Position numbers and translations under genes: made by a program. Below, one piece after another: positions 7,845 through 13,960 of a DNA stretch of 15,850 nucleotides. The stretch comes from JBEKVE01 sp049514335 (GTDB lineage Bacteria > Actinomycetota > Acidimicrobiia > Acidimicrobiales > UBA8190). The notes beneath the pieces are model-generated. The model was not told the DNA's origin. It did not search any database and saw only the letters and a list, made by a program, of their open reading frames with translations. Numbering within the stretch: position 1 is the stretch's first letter; each line of letters starts with the position of its first letter. The stretch spans positions 1-15,850 of the forward strand of contig JBEKVE010000066.1 in NCBI GenBank assembly GCA_049514335.1, read 5' to 3'.

Positions 7845-8783
7845 TTGGCGAAGGAGCGCGTCGAGCGCGACGAGGAAGATCTGGTACGGCTCTACCTGAC
7901 CGATATCGGACAGTACCCGTTGCTCACCAAGGACGACGAGGTCCGGCTGGCCCAGACCATCGAAGGGGGTCGGGACGCCGAGCTCGAGCTGGCCACCAAG
8001 GTCAAGGACCTGACCCCGGCCAAGCGTCGAGAGATGAAGCGCAAGATCCAGACCGGTGAGCAGGCCCAGCAGACCTTCGTGCAGTCCAACCTCCGCCTGG
8101 TGGTCTCCATCGCAAAGAAGTACCAGGCGTCGGGCCTTCCCCTTCTCGACCTCATCCAGGAGGGGAACCTCGGTCTCATGCACGCCGTGGAGAAGTTCGA
8201 CTGGCGCAAGGGCTTCAAGTTCTCGACCTACGCCACGTGGTGGATCCGCCAGGCGATCACCCGGGGCATCGCCAACACGGGCCGGACCATCCGTCTCCCC
8301 GTGCACGCCGGCGACACGCTGGCCCGGGTGCAGAAGGCCCAGGCCCGCCTGGAGCTCAAGCTGGGTCGGCCCGCCACCTTGGCCGAGCTCGGCGCCGAAG
8401 TGGAGATGCCCGAGGACAAGCTGATTGAGGCCCTGCGCTTCCGGGCCGAGCCGCTGTCACTGTCCGAGCCCCTGCGCGAGGACGGCGACGCCGAGCTCGG
8501 TGACGTGGTGGAGGACCGTTCGGCGGAGTCGCCCTTCGAGGTAGCGGCCACGTCCCTGCTCCCCGACGAGATCAACCGGCTGCTCTCTCCCCTGGACGAG
8601 CGCGAGCGCGAGATCCTTCGGCTGCGATTCGGTCTCGACCGGGGCGAGCCCCGCACCCTCGAAGAGGTGGGCGAGCACTTCAACCTGACCCGTGAGCGCA
8701 TCCGCCAGATCGAGGCGCGGGCCATGTCGAAGCTGCGCCATCCGTCGTCGGACACCGGTGCCCGCGATCTTCTGACCGTCTAG
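7845..8783 (+). CDS. RNA polymerase sigma-70 family factor, group 1/2 without region 1.1
   Basis: Directs RNA polymerase to -10/-35 promoters. The 312-aa protein has region 1.2 (about 11-43, DLVRLYLTDIGQYPLLT). Region 2 is at about 76-152, with SNLRLVVSIAKKY, LLDLIQEGNLGLMHAVEKFDW and the -10-recognition helix STYATWWIRQAITR. Region 3 is at about 153-235. Region 4 is at about 243-300, with the -35-binding helix-turn-helix TLEEVGEHFNLTRERIRQIEARAMSKLR. The highly conserved region 2.4 means it probably reads ordinary housekeeping-type promoters. It lacks the long N-terminal region 1.1, so it looks like a group 2 (HrdB/SigB-like) factor, although I cannot exclude that it is the main sigma factor here. 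The start is TTG with a good ribosome site. A long leader and tandem repeats upstream suggest regulation. Confidence 0.95.
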   Translation: MAKERVERDEEDLVRLYLTDIGQYPLLTKDDEVRLAQTIEGGRDAELELATKVKDLTPAKRREMKRKIQTGEQAQQTFVQSNLRLVVSIAKKYQASGLPLLDLIQEGNLGLMHAVEKFDWRKGFKFSTYATWWIRQAITRGIANTGRTIRLPVHAGDTLARVQKAQARLELKLGRPATLAELGAEVEMPEDKLIEALRFRAEPLSLSEPLREDGDAELGDVVEDRSAESPFEVAATSLLPDEINRLLSPLDEREREILRLRFGLDRGEPRTLEEVGEHFNLTRERIRQIEARAMSKLRHPSSDTGARDLLTV

Positions 8784-8818
8784 CGACTCCTGCGCCAGCG
8801 CGGGTCTCGCTCGCTGGG

Positions 8819-8824
8819 TAGGAT
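8819..8824 (+). promoter_or_regulatory. Candidate -10 box for the small membrane peptide gene
   Basis: TAGGAT matches TANNNT and ends 7 nt before the GTG at 8832, the same leaderless geometry as at nadE. There is no Shine-Dalgarno sequence in front of the GTG, so leaderless expression from this box is the simplest reading. It lies in the 48-bp gap after the sigma factor stop. Confidence 0.5.
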
Positions 8825-8831
8825 CGGGGCC

Positions 8832-8906
8832 GTGAAGAAGCTCCTCATCCTCGCCATTCTCGTCGCCCTCGGGCTCGTCGCCGCCAAGCGCCTCCGCACC
8901 GCCTGA
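8832..8906 (+). CDS. 24-aa single-span membrane peptide (DLW-39-like)
   Basis: A GTG-started frame of 24 codons ending in TGA at 8904-8906. The peptide begins VKKLLILAIL, continues as one uninterrupted hydrophobic helix rich in Leu/Val/Ala/Gly (about residues 4-18), and ends with a basic tail (AAKRLRTA). It resembles the start of the small actinobacterial DLW-39 family (MKKLL....A..G...), which is normally about 40 residues and ends with a DLW motif; that motif is missing here. The perfect leaderless promoter geometry (TAGGAT, 7 nt, GTG) and the hairpin just after the stop support a real transcript. It is likely inserted in the cytoplasmic membrane; no function can be assigned. Chance occurrence cannot be excluded for so short a frame. 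Confidence 0.55.
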   Translation: MKKLLILAILVALGLVAAKRLRTA

Positions 8907-8913
8907 CGAGCGT

Positions 8914-8937
8914 CGTGATCGGCCCCGGCTGATCACG
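8914..8937 (+). terminator. Perfect hairpin between convergent genes (1)
   Basis: CGTGATCGGC pairs with GCTGATCACG around a CCCG loop: 10 bp with one G-U pair. It starts 7 nt after the small peptide stop. No T-tract follows, as is usual in high-GC Actinomycetota, and it can act on both strands. Confidence 0.6.
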
Positions 8938-8943
8938 TCCCGA

Positions 8944-8975
8944 CACGTCGCACGACGTGGCGCCCCCGCGGCGCC
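8944..8975. terminator. Two further perfect hairpins between convergent genes (2 and 3)
   Basis: CACGTC-GCAC-GACGTG (8944-8959) is a 6-bp stem with a 4-nt loop. GGCGCC-CCCGC-GGCGCC (8959-8975) follows it. The second lies 2 nt from the stop of the minus-strand phosphatase gene and so is well placed to end that transcript. Confidence 0.5.
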
Positions 8976-8977
8976 GA

Positions 8978-9811
8978 TCATGACAGAGCGCGCGCCGCCC
9001 GGTGTCCGTGCCGCCTGACCAGGACGGCGGCCCCGGTGGCGGCGATGGCCGCCCCCGTGAGGGCGGCGGCGGTCGGCAGGTTCGGGACCGGGACCCGGTC
9101 GCGCAGGCGCACCGGCCTCGTGAACTGCACGCTCTCCCATCCCCGGTCGCGCGCCAGTCGGGCGAGCACGCGGTCGGCGTTCACCACCACGGGGTGTCCC
9201 ACGGCCTCGAGCATGGGGACGTCGGTATAGGAGTCGGAATAGGCGTAGGAGGCCGACAGGTCGATGCCCTCGAACTGCGCCAGGTCCTGCATGGCCTGGG
9301 CCTTGAACGGCCCGTAGGCGTAGAAGGCCATCTCACCGGTGTAGCGGCCGTCCAGGTCCACCACCGCCCTGCTGGCGATGGCGCCGTCGACGCCCAGGTA
9401 CTCGGCCAGGGGCTGCACCAGCTCCTCGGGGGAGGCGGAGACGATGTAGGTCTTGCGCCCCGCGGCGTGGTGCTGCTCGAGCAGCTCGAGCGCCTCGGCG
9501 TAGATGATGGGCTCCACCACGTCGTCGAGCGCCTCACGCACGATGCGCGACACCTCGCGCTGGTTCCAGCCGCGGGTGAGCTTCAGCACCGACTCCCGGA
9601 TGCGGGCCAGCTTCTGCTCGCTCGCCCCCAGGTGCAGGTACACGAGCTGCGAAGCCAGGGCGCGTACCACCGTGGCGCGCGAGATGAGCCCGCCTCGGTA
9701 GAAATGGTGCCCGAAGGCGGCCATCGAGGCGCGGGCGATGACGGTCTTGTCGAGGTCGAAGAACGCCGCCTCCGCGACGGGGGGGCGGGCCTCGGTGGCG
9801 GAGAACTCCAT
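8978..9811 (-). CDS. HAD-superfamily IB hydrolase (SerB/CicA-like phosphatase) with C-terminal membrane anchor
   Basis: A 277-aa phosphatase of the haloacid dehalogenase superfamily, subclass IB. Motif I is FFDLDKTV with nucleophile Asp19 and acid/base Asp21. Motif II is IVSASPEE (Ser125). Motif III is Lys170 in YGPFKAQA. Motif IV is YSDSYTDVPML (Asp193, Asp197). The helical cap between motifs I and II is of C1 type. The last 35 residues hold a hydrophobic stretch (about 246-265, PTAAALTGAAIAATGAAVLV) followed by a basic tail, suggesting a single membrane anchor with the catalytic domain in the cytosol. The substrate is unknown; phosphoserine or a phospholipid headgroup are possibilities for this subclass. 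The ATG at 9811 lacks a ribosome site but has TACAAT 8 nt upstream. The frame stays open to 10186, but that part is antisense to ceoC. It lies 26 nt downstream of ceoC and may be cotranscribed. Confidence 0.9.
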   Translation of the reverse strand: MEFSATEARPPVAEAAFFDLDKTVIARASMAAFGHHFYRGGLISRATVVRALASQLVYLHLGASEQKLARIRESVLKLTRGWNQREVSRIVREALDDVVEPIIYAEALELLEQHHAAGRKTYIVSASPEELVQPLAEYLGVDGAIASRAVVDLDGRYTGEMAFYAYGPFKAQAMQDLAQFEGIDLSASYAYSDSYTDVPMLEAVGHPVVVNADRVLARLARDRGWESVQFTRPVRLRDRVPVPNLPTAAALTGAAIAATGAAVLVRRHGHRAARALS

Positions 9812-9819
9812 CAGCGGGA

Positions 9820-9825
9820 ATTGTA
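9820..9825 (-). promoter_or_regulatory. Candidate -10 box for a leaderless HAD phosphatase transcript
   Basis: On the minus strand this reads TACAAT and ends 8 nt before the ATG at 9811, inside the 26-nt gap after ceoC. No -35 match is found at the proper distance. It implies the phosphatase can be expressed apart from ceoBC. Confidence 0.45.
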
Positions 9826-9837
9826 GGGGCGCAGCTG

Positions 9838-10500
9838 TCAGCCGCCGACGAGCAGCCGCTGTACCGCCGGCTCGGCGTCCCCGGTGACGAGCACCATCAC
9901 CTCGTCGCCCACGCCGAGCACGGTGTCGCCCCGGGGCACCACCAGGCGGTCCTCGCGCACCACGGCCACCACAGTGGCGTCGCGGGGGAGCTCCAGGTCG
10001 GCGAGCGAGCTCCCCGCTGCCGGCGAGCCGTCGGCCAGGGTCACCTCCACCAGGTGGGCGTTGCCCCCCTCGAACTGCAGCAACCGCACGAGGGACCCCA
10101 CCGACACGGCCTCCTCGACGAGCGAGGTCAGCAGTTGGGGGGTCGACACCGAGATGTCCACCCCCCACGACTGGTTGAACAGCCACTGGTTGTCGGGGTG
10201 GTTGACCCGGGCCACCACCCTGGGCACGGCGAACTCCTGCTTGGCGAGCAGCGAGATGACCAGATTGTCCTCGTCGTCACCGGTGGCGGCCACGGCCACG
10301 TCCACCTGGGCCATGCCCGCGGCGTCGAGCGAGCTCACCTCGCAGGCGTCGGCCACCACCCACGTGACCGGCACCGTGGGGCGCAGCCGCTCCACCAGGT
10401 CGGGATCGCGCTCGAAGAGCAGGACGTCGTGCCCGTTGGCGGCGAGATCGCGGGCGATGGCGGTGCCCACGCTGCCTGCGCCGGCGATGGCGACCTTCAC
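9838..10500 (-). CDS. ceoC: TrkA/RCK-family potassium transport regulator (CeoC-like)
   Basis: A 220-aa cytosolic regulator that binds dinucleotide and gates a K+ transporter. The RCK_N Rossmann domain (about 1-125) has the nucleotide fingerprint GAGSVG (7-12) and an acidic residue at the end of the second strand (Glu30), typical of NAD(H) binding. Family signatures include DACEVSSL, AATGDDEDNLVISLLAKQEFAVPRVVARVN and WGVDISVSTPQLL. An RCK_C (TrkA_C) domain follows at about 138-215 and is the usual ligand-sensing module. The sequence closely resembles mycobacterial CeoC (Rv2692), recalled from memory. The GTG start at 10500 overlaps the ceoB stop as GTGA, a strong sign of coupled translation and of a heteromeric RCK complex. 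No TrkH/TrkG pore gene is in the window. Confidence 0.92.
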   Translation of the reverse strand: MKVAIAGAGSVGTAIARDLAANGHDVLLFERDPDLVERLRPTVPVTWVVADACEVSSLDAAGMAQVDVAVAATGDDEDNLVISLLAKQEFAVPRVVARVNHPDNQWLFNQSWGVDISVSTPQLLTSLVEEAVSVGSLVRLLQFEGGNAHLVEVTLADGSPAAGSSLADLELPRDATVVAVVREDRLVVPRGDTVLGVGDEVMVLVTGDAEPAVQRLLVGG

Positions 10501-11213
10501 GGCGCCGACCCCGAAGCGGCACCGGGCGCCGCCGGTCCCGCCCTGCCGGAGTGACGCAGCCCGTCGAAGCGCCGCTCGAGCTCCGCCACGTCGTCCTTCA
10601 GCACTGCCAGGTGCAGCACGTCACCTTCCTGGCCCACGAGGCCGCTGACATCGAGGCGCGGCACGCCGCCACGAACCACGGCCACGACGGTGACCGTGTT
10701 GCGAAGGCCGAGCTCGCCCAGGGCCTTGCCCGCCCACGCTTCGGGGAGGAGCCGTTCCACCAGCACGAGCTGGCCCGAGCTGTCGGTCCACTCGCCGAGC
10801 ACGGTGTCGGGCAGGAGCCGGCGCAGGACCTGGTCGGTCGTCCATGTCACGGTGGCCACGGTGGGGATGCCGAGGCGCTGGTAGATCTCGGCCCGCCGGG
10901 GGTCGTAGATGCGGGCCACCACGTTGGGGATCCCGTAGTTCTCCCGGGCGATGCGGGCGGTGAGAATGTTCGAATTGTCACCGCTCGTCACAGCAGCGAG
11001 CGCCCCTGCACCGGCCGCCCCGGCCCGCTCGAGGGCGTCGCGGTCGAAACCCGAGCCCACCACGGCTGTGCCCGGCCATTCCGGCGGGAGTCGGCGGAAC
11101 GCCCGTGCCTGCTTGTCGATCACGGCCACGGTGTGGCCCTGCTCGCCGAGACGCAGGGCCAGCCGGGTACCGACTCGCCCGCATCCGACGATCACGACGT
11201 GCACCATCACCAT
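10497..11213 (-). CDS. ceoB: TrkA/RCK-family potassium transport regulator (CeoB-like)
   Basis: A 238-aa RCK protein and partner of ceoC. The fingerprint GCGRVG lies at the N-terminus and is followed by VAVIDKQARAFRRLP, FDRDALERAG, TSGDNSNILTARIARENYG and LGIPTVATVTWTTDQVLRRLLPD. All of these match mycobacterial CeoB (Rv2691) as I recall it. The RCK_C part (about 140-215) is present, and the C-terminus is a glycine/alanine/proline-rich tail. The frame is open to 11408, but homology begins at MVHVVIVGCG. Starts at 11213, 11207 and 11204 are all possible (ATG-GTG-ATG-GTG in a row) and I chose the outermost ATG. No clear ribosome site or -10 box is visible. It diverges from the KimA-like permease across 53 bp, the same orientation as in mycobacteria. 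Confidence 0.92.
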   Translation of the reverse strand: MVMVHVVIVGCGRVGTRLALRLGEQGHTVAVIDKQARAFRRLPPEWPGTAVVGSGFDRDALERAGAAGAGALAAVTSGDNSNILTARIARENYGIPNVVARIYDPRRAEIYQRLGIPTVATVTWTTDQVLRRLLPDTVLGEWTDSSGQLVLVERLLPEAWAGKALGELGLRNTVTVVAVVRGGVPRLDVSGLVGQEGDVLHLAVLKDDVAELERRFDGLRHSGRAGPAAPGAASGSAP

Positions 11214-11232
11214 GCAACACGCCACGGCAGCG

Positions 11233-11246
11233 CGGGACAACTCCCG
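11233..11246. promoter_or_regulatory. Short palindrome in the ceoB/permease divergent gap
   Basis: CGGGA-CAAC-TCCCG is a perfect 5-bp inverted repeat with a 4-nt spacer. It sits mid-gap between the two divergent starts (11213 and 11267). It is a possible operator for both directions, but a repeat this short is easily found by chance in this composition. Confidence 0.25.
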
Positions 11247-11254
11247 GGGTGTGC

Positions 11255-11260
11255 CAACCT
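11255..11260 (+). promoter_or_regulatory. Weak candidate -10 box for a leaderless permease transcript
   Basis: CAACCT ends exactly 6 nt before the GTG at 11267, the same spacing as at nadE. The first base differs from TANNNT. The purine-rich GAAGG directly in front of GTG is too close to be a ribosome site, so leaderless translation is the better reading. Confidence 0.35.
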
Positions 11261-11266
11261 GAAGGT

Positions 11267-13735
11267 GTGAGCGAGCCATCGCCGGGCAGGCCCGACGGTC
11301 CGGCGCCTCTGCTGGCCCCGGTCCTTTCGTCGGCACCCGCCGACGGCCTGGTCGGAGACGGCGGCCCGGCGCCCGGGGCACCCGTGTCCCACGGGCGTCA
11401 TGTCGCACCCGAGGCCCTCCCCGCCCCCGACGCGGTGCTCCTGCCGGAGAACGCCCGCTACCGCGTGAAGAACGCCCTCCTCGGCCCGCCCATCGCCTCC
11501 GAGCGCCAAGCCGTGGAGCGCCTGGGCAAGCCCACCGCCCTCGCCGTGCTGTCGTCCGACGTCATCTCGTCGTCGGCGTATGCCACCGAGCAGATCCTCT
11601 ACCAGCTCATGCCGGCCATCGGCGTCGCCGCCTTCGCACTGGTCGTCCCCATCACGATCGCCGTGATCCTGGTCCTGCTCTTCGTGACGCTGTCGTACCT
11701 CGAAGTGGTCAAGGTGTACACGAAAGCGGGCGGCGCCTACGTGGTCGCACGCGAGAACTTCGGGCTGAGCGTGGCCCAGATCGCGGCGGTGGCGCTGCTC
11801 ATCGACTACACGCTCACGGTGGCGGTGTCCGTGGCCGCCGGCGTGGCCGCACTGACATCGGTGTTCCCGCGCCTGGCGCACGACCACGGCACGGTGATCA
11901 TCTCCGTGGCCCTGGTCGTCCTCATCGCCTTCGGCAACCTGCGCGGCATCCGTGAAGCCGGCCGGGTGTTCGCCATCCCCACCTTCTTCTTCATCGCCAA
12001 CATGGCACTGCTCCTCGTGGTGGGGGCGGTCAAGGCGATCCTCGGCGACCTGCACGCCCACGGGCTGCACCAGCCCGACGCCGTCGCCATCGGGTCGCGG
12101 GGATCGGGCTTGTTGCTCGGGGCGTCGCTGTTCATCGTCATGAAGGCGTTCGCCTCGGGCGGGTCCGCGCTGACCGGGACCGAGGCCATCTCCAACGGGG
12201 TGAGCGTGTTCCGTCACCCCGAGGCGCGCAACGCACGCATCACGCTGGTCGTCATGAGCGTCATCCTGGGCTCACTGGTCCTCGGGGTGGCCGCGCTGGC
12301 CGCCATCGTCCACCCCGTGCCCCGCATCGGGGGCACGCCCACGGTGCTGGCCCAGGTGGCGCAGTACGTCTACGGCACAGGGGCGTTCCCGCACGCCCTG
12401 TACGTGCTCCTGCAGGGGGGCACGATGCTCATCCTGGTGCTGGCGGCCAACACCAGCTTCACGGGGTTCCCCTTCCTGGCCAGCTTCGCCGCCGACGACT
12501 CCTACCTGCCGCGCCAGCTCACGCGGCGCGGGCACCGGTTGGTGTTCTCCACCGGGATCATCGTCCTCACGGTGGTGTCGATCGCACTCCTGATCGTGAC
12601 GGGTGCCCACGTCGACAGCCTGATCCCGCTGTACGCCATCGGCGTGTTCACGGGGTTCACCATGGCGGGAGCGGGCATGGTGAAGTACCACCTCACCCAT
12701 CGTGAGCCGGCCTGGCGGCGCCGGGCCGTCATCAACGGCACCGCCGCGGTGCTGTCGTTCGTGGTCGACCTCATCTTCGCCGTGACGAAGTTCACGAGCG
12801 GTGCCTGGGTCGTCGTGCTGCTCATGCCCCTCGGGGTGCTCGTGCTGCTGCGACTGCACCGCCAGTACGTGCGCGAGGACGAAGAGCTCGAGTCGGGTGC
12901 AGCGGCGGCGTGCGAGGCCCCCGTGCTGCGGCGCCACGCCGTCATCGTGCTCGTGGACCGCATGGACCTGGCCACGGCCCGGGCGCTTCAGTACGCCCGC
13001 ACCCTCACCCCCGACAGCCTGCGCGCCGTGCACTTCGCCGTGGACCCGCACGAGTCGGGCGCGCTCGAGCAGGACTGGAGCCGGCTCGGGCTGTCGCGCC
13101 TGCCACTCGACATCATCGAGTGCCCCGACCGCCGCCTGGCGCGTGCCGCCCTCGAGCTCGCCGCCCAGAGCACGAGCGACGGCAACACCGAGCTGACCGT
13201 GCTGCTGCCCCGGCGCGGCTACGCGGCGGGCTGGCGGCGCCTGCTGCACGACCGCAGCGCCGACCGCATCGCCGCCGCCGTCGGCCACCTGCCCCACGTC
13301 AACGCCACCATCGTCCCCTTCCAGCTGGTGGGGGGATGGCGCCGGCACGACGACACGCTTCAGTCCGGGGAGCCGACGGGGCGTGCCGCCCGGGCCGGTT
13401 CGCGCCCGGAGCCGGACCATCGCATCACCGTGGCCGGTACCACGCCCATCTCCGAGGCGCAGTGGCGCCAGCGGGTGCGGGTGGCGGGGAGGCTCAAGTC
13501 GGTGCGGGTCCCCACCGGGGGCGCCAGCGCCAACCTCGAGTGCACGCTGGTGGACGCGGGCGGGGCCATCCTCCTCGTGTTCCAGGGGCGGCGCCGGATC
13601 CCGGGGATCCAGCAAGGCGCCCGGCTCGTGGCCCAGGGCATGGTGGGTGCCTGGGAAGGGCGTCTGGCCATCCTCAACCCCGATTACGAGCTGATCGCCG
13701 GCCCCGACACCGAGGGCGTCGACATCGGGGAGTGA
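11267..13735 (+). CDS. KimA/YdaO-like APC-superfamily potassium permease with fused C-terminal OB-fold domain
   Basis: An 822-aa inner-membrane transporter, probably an H+-coupled K+ importer. After about 90 disordered Pro/Gly-rich residues, the membrane domain (about 92-545) begins with LSSDVISSSAYATEQI and contains GGAYVVARENFG, DYTLTVAVSVAAG, GSALTGTEAISN, ILVLAANTSFTGFP and LIPLYAIGVF. All resemble Bacillus KimA. Its ion-site residues appear kept: Asp98, Tyr105, Asp180, Thr184, Ser188, Thr303, Glu306 and Tyr456 (KimA Asp36, Tyr43, Asp117, Thr121, Ser125, Thr230, Glu233, Tyr377, from memory). A cytosolic alpha/beta domain (about 555-686) matches the KimA tail. After a linker, residues 719-822 form an OB-fold: TPISEAQWRQRVRVAGRLKS, LVFQGRRRIPGI, GRLAILNPDYEL. 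This resembles the stand-alone Rv2694c-type protein. Annotation as a generic amino-acid permease would be the alternative. Confidence 0.88.
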   Translation: MSEPSPGRPDGPAPLLAPVLSSAPADGLVGDGGPAPGAPVSHGRHVAPEALPAPDAVLLPENARYRVKNALLGPPIASERQAVERLGKPTALAVLSSDVISSSAYATEQILYQLMPAIGVAAFALVVPITIAVILVLLFVTLSYLEVVKVYTKAGGAYVVARENFGLSVAQIAAVALLIDYTLTVAVSVAAGVAALTSVFPRLAHDHGTVIISVALVVLIAFGNLRGIREAGRVFAIPTFFFIANMALLLVVGAVKAILGDLHAHGLHQPDAVAIGSRGSGLLLGASLFIVMKAFASGGSALTGTEAISNGVSVFRHPEARNARITLVVMSVILGSLVLGVAALAAIVHPVPRIGGTPTVLAQVAQYVYGTGAFPHALYVLLQGGTMLILVLAANTSFTGFPFLASFAADDSYLPRQLTRRGHRLVFSTGIIVLTVVSIALLIVTGAHVDSLIPLYAIGVFTGFTMAGAGMVKYHLTHREPAWRRRAVINGTAAVLSFVVDLIFAVTKFTSGAWVVVLLMPLGVLVLLRLHRQYVREDEELESGAAAACEAPVLRRHAVIVLVDRMDLATARALQYARTLTPDSLRAVHFAVDPHESGALEQDWSRLGLSRLPLDIIECPDRRLARAALELAAQSTSDGNTELTVLLPRRGYAAGWRRLLHDRSADRIAAAVGHLPHVNATIVPFQLVGGWRRHDDTLQSGEPTGRAARAGSRPEPDHRITVAGTTPISEAQWRQRVRVAGRLKSVRVPTGGASANLECTLVDAGGAILLVFQGRRRIPGIQQGARLVAQGMVGAWEGRLAILNPDYELIAGPDTEGVDIGE

Positions 13736-13738
13736 CCT

Positions 13739-13749
13739 CCCCGGCGGGG
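13739..13749 (+). terminator. Minimal hairpin just after the permease stop
   Basis: CCCC-GGC-GGGG begins 3 nt after the TGA. A 4-bp GC stem with no T-tract is weak evidence. The larger hairpins at 13820-13865 could also serve as the permease terminator. Confidence 0.2.
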
Positions 13750-13778
13750 TCCGTATCGCTGCCCGGCAGGCGCCTTCC

Positions 13779-13808
13779 TTGCCCGTCCTCGCGCTCAGTC
13801 GGTATCGT
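13779..13808 (+). promoter_or_regulatory. Candidate promoter of hppA
   Basis: TTGCCC (13779-13784), an 18-bp spacer and TATCGT (13803-13808) form a fair -35/-10 pair in the 225-bp gap before hppA. Transcription would begin near 13815, leaving a leader of about 146 nt whose first bases are the tandem hairpin repeats. Confidence 0.42.
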
Positions 13809-13819
13809 CGGCCCCCGTC

Positions 13820-13865
13820 CTTCAGGGGGAGGCCCCTGACGGCTTCAGGGGGAGTCCCCTGACGG
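13820..13865 (+). repeat. Two tandem 23-nt palindromic repeats in the hppA leader
   Basis: Two adjacent 23-nt units (13820-13842 and 13843-13865) are identical except at their 13th base (G in the first, T in the second). Each contains the perfect inverted repeat TCAGGGG-4 nt-CCCCTGA (13822-13839 and 13845-13862), so the RNA would form two consecutive 7-bp hairpins. They follow the candidate hppA promoter directly, so they may protect or regulate the hppA mRNA; read from the permease they could be tandem terminators. The remaining leader, 13866-13943, shows nothing recognisable. Confidence 0.75.
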
Positions 13866-13943
13866 GGCCACGACCCCGGCCCGACCGATCGACCGTTCCA
13901 CGACCTCGTCCGTCCGCCCCACGCTGCGGGCGGCGTCCCCACG

Positions 13944-13950
13944 AAGGGAG
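13944..13950 (+). promoter_or_regulatory. Ribosome binding site of hppA
   Basis: AAGGGAG lies 10 nt before the ATG at 13961 and supports that start. This gene, unlike several neighbours, has a long leader and a standard ribosome site. Confidence 0.7.
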
Positions 13951-13960
13951 CAACAGGCAC

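Noticed and set aside
7738..7899. 53-codon frame (ATG 7738) in the sigma factor leader that overlaps the sigma start
   Set aside because: No clear ribosome site, Arg/Ser-rich tail created by reading the sigma gene out of frame. A regulatory upstream frame is possible but unsupported.
9812..10186. Minus-strand extension upstream of the HAD phosphatase start
   Set aside because: It overlaps ceoC in another frame of the same strand and has no family similarity; the phosphatase homology starts just after 9811.
11105..11266. Plus-strand extension upstream of the permease
   Set aside because: It runs antisense through ceoB and has no transporter-like sequence; the GTG at 11267 has a plausible leaderless promoter.
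11214..11266. A c-di-AMP (ydaO-type) riboswitch before the KimA-like gene, as found in Bacillus
   Set aside because: The gap is only 53 bp and the gene appears leaderless, so there is no room for the riboswitch.
11214..11408. Minus-strand extension upstream of ceoB
   Set aside because: It is antisense to the permease N-terminus and rich in Arg/Pro; the CeoB fold begins at MVHVVIVGCG.
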